DNA from: Straminergon stramineum
Taxonomy: Eukaryota; Streptophyta; Bryopsida; Hypnales; Calliergonaceae
Length of the DNA: 64,000 nt
Assembly: GCA_963920665.1 (NCBI GenBank)
Contig: OY987270.1
Span: 1 to 64,000, forward strand
Direction of reading: 5' to 3'
Shown in pieces: positions 60,771 through 64,000 of the stretch. The notes under the pieces were generated by a model, which was given only the letters and a program-made list of their open reading frames with translations, made no database searches and was not told the DNA's origin. How positions within the stretch are numbered: position 1 is the stretch's first letter; every line of letters starts with the position of its first letter. A program made the translations under genes and the position numbers.

Positions 60771-60918
60771 ATCAGACACTTCTTCGAGGGGAGTTTATGA
60801 AGGATATGACTTTGTTTCCACAATTTTTTACCATACATGGGGTATATTGAGACTCCATGACATCTTTGGAGGGGTGTATGGAAGGGTGATAGTATTTTGG
60901 TTCATATGGCATCATTGC

Positions 60919-60934
60919 GGGGGGGGGGGGGGGG
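60919..60934. repeat. Homopolymer of 16 G
   Basis: An uninterrupted G run in AT-rich DNA just after the 181-bp tandem array. Confidence 0.9.
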
Positions 60935-61498
60935 ATTTATTGTTATGTTTGTGACTTTGGCCACGGGATCTTTCATTATTTGAACCACATCTAGTTGCAA
61001 CTAGAAGCCCTGCGTTTTTCCAAGGCAAGGCCTCTCTACTCGACAACGCCTTTTGTAGATTTTGGTTGTTCCAAACCAAAACGATGTAAAGACACTTATG
61101 CTCTAAATGTCTTATAGTTCATAGATGCATTTGCATCTGAGGGTATAGAGTCTTCAAACTCGTCAAAGATCTTTGATTCCTCGATCGAGACTATAGTGAT
61201 TTAAACTCACGAGGTTGACATATCTCATGAGTTGTGCTATTTGTGTATTGTTTTCTATTATGATTGGATTTGTGTGTTTTATAGCTATATCTTGGACATA
61301 TGTTCTTCTAATTTTTATTTTCTATTGTAAGAATTTCATCTATGTTGAATATATTTTGTTGTGGAAAATCCTTCAATCAAAAAAGGGGGTAAGCGCTTCG
61401 AATTTTGAAAAATAAACTCTAAATTCTATGCATTTTTTCTTTTCTTATGTCCACGATCATAGATCCCTTAGCCATTTTTTCTCGCAAAAAATCTTCTT
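60935..61498. other. AT-rich intergenic DNA, nothing recognised
   Basis: No credible frame or element end was noticed. Confidence 0.4.
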
Positions 61499-62110
61499 GC
61501 TCACAGGCTCACATGCTAGCAACCATGTATTTTATAGTAGCATGGATCTTCTTAGGGCTAATGGGGGAAGTATCTTCACTTAGGTCTTAATATGTCAATA
61601 ATTAGACTTGTTAACATTTTAGAAAAATATTGTTAAAATTGTTAAGATTTTAAGAAAATATTTGGTTGATAGGGATTATTTGTGTCAAGAATGAACTTAG
61701 TTACACCTAAATGTTGATAAGTTGATCATTGTCTTCTTGTAGGAACTCTCGAGGATCGAACTTTTCTGTCTTGATCAAATTGTTGTTTAATTGATCACTC
61801 CCCTCTTGCTACTTGGTACCTCTTGGTGCTGAGGGGTACGAAGCAACAAGAGGGGAATCATCATAAAAAAACTAATTTTCAATGGAACAACCATATTTGA
61901 TTTCAAAAGAATCCTAATTAATCATTAATTTTTTCTTCTTAAAATTTAGTGGTCCAATGAATGGCACATCAAGGTTGTTGAAGGGACCACGGTAATAGGT
62001 CCATGGCAATAGGTATTAATGAAATTTATTAAAAATAGGAAATTTTAGCCAAAAATTTTAGATGGAATCTCTAAAAAGTTGTATGCTCACAGGCTCACAA
62101 AATAGCAACC
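61499..62110 (-). repeat. Dispersed ~0.6-kb repeat with GTGAGC-rich ends, copy 2, inverted
   Basis: Read on the - strand it starts GGTTGCTATTTTGTGAGCC followed by TGTGAGC (62,110 down) and ends with GTTGCTAGCATGTGAGCC (61,524-61,505). The interior CCTATTGCCATGGACC matches the block in copy 1 at 49.7 kb. Confidence 0.6.
61793..61863. other. Imperfect stem-loop with ~27-bp arms
   Basis: TCCCCTCTTGCTACTTGGTA pairs with the complement of TACGAAGCAACAAGAGGGGA with few mismatches and a loop of about 13 nt. It lies inside the repeat copy at 61,499-62,110. It could be a small-RNA-type hairpin or a tiny foldback insertion; nothing decides between them. Confidence 0.5.
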
Positions 62111-64000
62111 TTGGTGCCTTTCATGGGTGGTTTGCTTGTCATAGGTAGGTTTACCTTACCTAGAATGAACTTGCCATTTACTGCACACATCAAAAAATCT
62201 AACAACAACCTCTATCATTTACCAAACACTAACTACATGATACAACTACCTCTCCAATTGCAATAGGAACAAAATTTTGTATCACCACCCAATGACTACA
62301 CACTGTACAGTGAAGGGTTGCAAGGAATTTTAAACTAGATTTTAGCTTCATCTCCTTTAAATTGCAATAAAATTTGTAGGAAGAAATCTTTTTACATTTT
62401 GTTTTTGAAGGTGAATCTAAACATGACATTTAATAATCACACCAAATCTCAAAACATGCAAATCTCTATATTTATGTGGAGAAAGATTTGAATTTTGTCT
62501 ATGCAATGATTGGCAAGCTTCTTCTATGCCTTGGAAAAATGCTTGCTTGGAGTTGCTCTCACTTATCAAATCCTACAATGGTAATTTGAAAACTTGACAA
62601 ATCCCTAATGTCAATTTTCTAACAAACCTTTCCTTTTTCCAACAAAGCCTTCTTCTTGGATTTTGCAGGGGAGGTATGATACAAATTTCCAAATTCCAAA
62701 CCCTAAACCCCAAGCAGAAAAGCTTGTAAGGGATCCTGGAACCTAGAACCCTGTCTACAAAACTATCTTCACACTTAGTTAGAGTAATTACCTACTATGG
62801 TGCCCTATTGTTGCAAAATTCTCTAATACTACGCATAAAAATAGGGCTTTGATTTGTTATTAAAAAAAAGGTTTAGTTCATTCTTATTGGAGTATGTTTG
62901 TTTCATTTTTTTAAACCTCGCATGTACTATGACATACAAAAAATACATACAAGAATGTACTCCATTACTTCTGGGGCCAGTGTGAACTACCCCCCTAACT
63001 TTGCCCTTGAGTAAAAGGTTGAATTTATTTTTATTTTCCAAGCATAATAAGATTTGCCAATTTTGAATTCATATTTGCAATCAAAGGCCCCAAATTAGCT
63101 AAGAGAGGTGTAGAAGGTAAATTAATCAAGCATAGAATAGGGGGATTTTTTTAATTGCACCTATGGAATGACTTGGAGGAGCTGAGCAAGGGGGCAATTC
63201 ACCTTGATTTGCTTCTAGTAAATTACATAATGTGCAAAAATTGACTACTTCTACAAATTTGAAAATGCACTCACAAAAACATTCAAATCAATGTCATATT
63301 CTATACGACACAAATTTTAACAAGCCAAAATTGAATGACTAATTATAAAAAAAATACAAATCCAGACATTGTCCAAGTATTCTTGATGGCTTTAGAAACA
63401 TGTACTAACAAGTTCAAGCAAGACATAAGACCTAGTATATGCAACCTCAAAGAAGAAAATGAAGAAAAGTAACTCTAGTTCTACAACTAGGGTGAATGAA
63501 GAGTCTATTTGGGATAGTTCTACTATCTAAACTATGTACTCTTGGGTAGTGGTTGCTATCCTTGGTGCCTCCTTGCAAAGGTAGATTCTTTAACATGGAC
63601 TTGAAACCAGTAGATATGGCCCCTAACTATTGATATGGATATTTCTTCAATAGTCAATGATCCTATTGAACTAGGATATATTGCAAGAAGTGGTAGAAGA
63701 GACTAATAATTGTGTACATGTATGCTAATCTAGGTTCGATTTTTGTTGACTTGCATCTTATAAAGTTGTGGATGTTTTCTTGATATGAAGTTACACTTCT
63801 GGTTTTGGATTTCATGCCCATTTATTTATTGTATATGTCTTAATTTGTCTTGTATTTCTTTTTTTTAAATGAGTATTAGAGATATATACATATATATTCA
63901 ATGTGGTTTTATAAAACATCAAATGGTGGGGATTGGTGAGTTCTATTTTTTGTTTGGAAAGGATGATATGCATAAGGTATTCCATACATTTTGATGGATT
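62111..64000. other. AT-rich intergenic DNA, nothing recognised
   Basis: TTTACCTTACC near 62,150 may be a worn end of the TAAGGTAAA MITE family. Nothing else was noticed up to the window edge. Confidence 0.35.

Overview
The window is nuclear DNA of a land plant. Both intact genes have compact exons with GT-AG introns of about 75 to 690 bp and belong to plant families: an LRR-VIII-1 receptor kinase, and a UBE2T/UBC37-type ubiquitin E2 with a telo-box in its 5' leader. Between them lie long AT-rich stretches full of DNA-transposon remains (hAT, MULE, CACTA and several MITE families). I saw no LTR retrotransposon, tRNA, rRNA or prokaryotic signal. The short introns and the style of the transposases would suit a moss or another seed-free plant, but the species cannot be fixed from the sequence.

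Layout. 1-2.9 kb: a decayed coiled-coil/RING-H2 gene whose 5' end lies off the window. 3.3-7.8 kb: a decayed hAT transposase with an unusually long C-terminal tail, flanked on both sides by GTCCGC-rich DNA. 7.8-27 kb: AT-rich DNA with a 1.4-kb CACTA element that has a perfect 3-bp target duplication, a foldback MITE with 30-bp arms, a ~470-bp MITE copy split by a nested insertion and carrying a second small CACTA element at a recognisable empty site, a pair of inverted ~0.7-kb MITEs, and a dispersed ~250-bp repeat. 27.4-36.9 kb: the receptor-kinase gene on the + strand, 18 exons that join in phase to 1005 codons. 36.9-40.2 kb: AT-rich DNA with a 205-bp CACTA hairpin. 40.2-43.3 kb: the E2 gene on the - strand, 9 coding exons that join in phase to 462 codons, with a ~470-bp MITE about 0.55 kb upstream of its start. 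44-51 kb: repeats. 51.2-59.4 kb: a decayed MULE transposase on the - strand and a decayed + strand gene whose last two exons resemble the SAM-binding end of amino-DNA-methyltransferases, separated by a striking array of alternating inverted repeats and 352-bp tandem repeats. 60-62 kb: a 181-bp tandem repeat and another dispersed repeat. The last 1.9 kb is featureless.

Only the kinase and the E2 look functional. They converge and show no sign of a shared role. The most unusual part is 51-59.5 kb, where a transposase and a methyltransferase-like gene diverge from a hairpin-rich core. The three main decayed coding regions (RING, hAT, MULE/methylase) contain internal stops that are almost all TAG or TGA, consistent with C-to-T decay of methylated transposon DNA.
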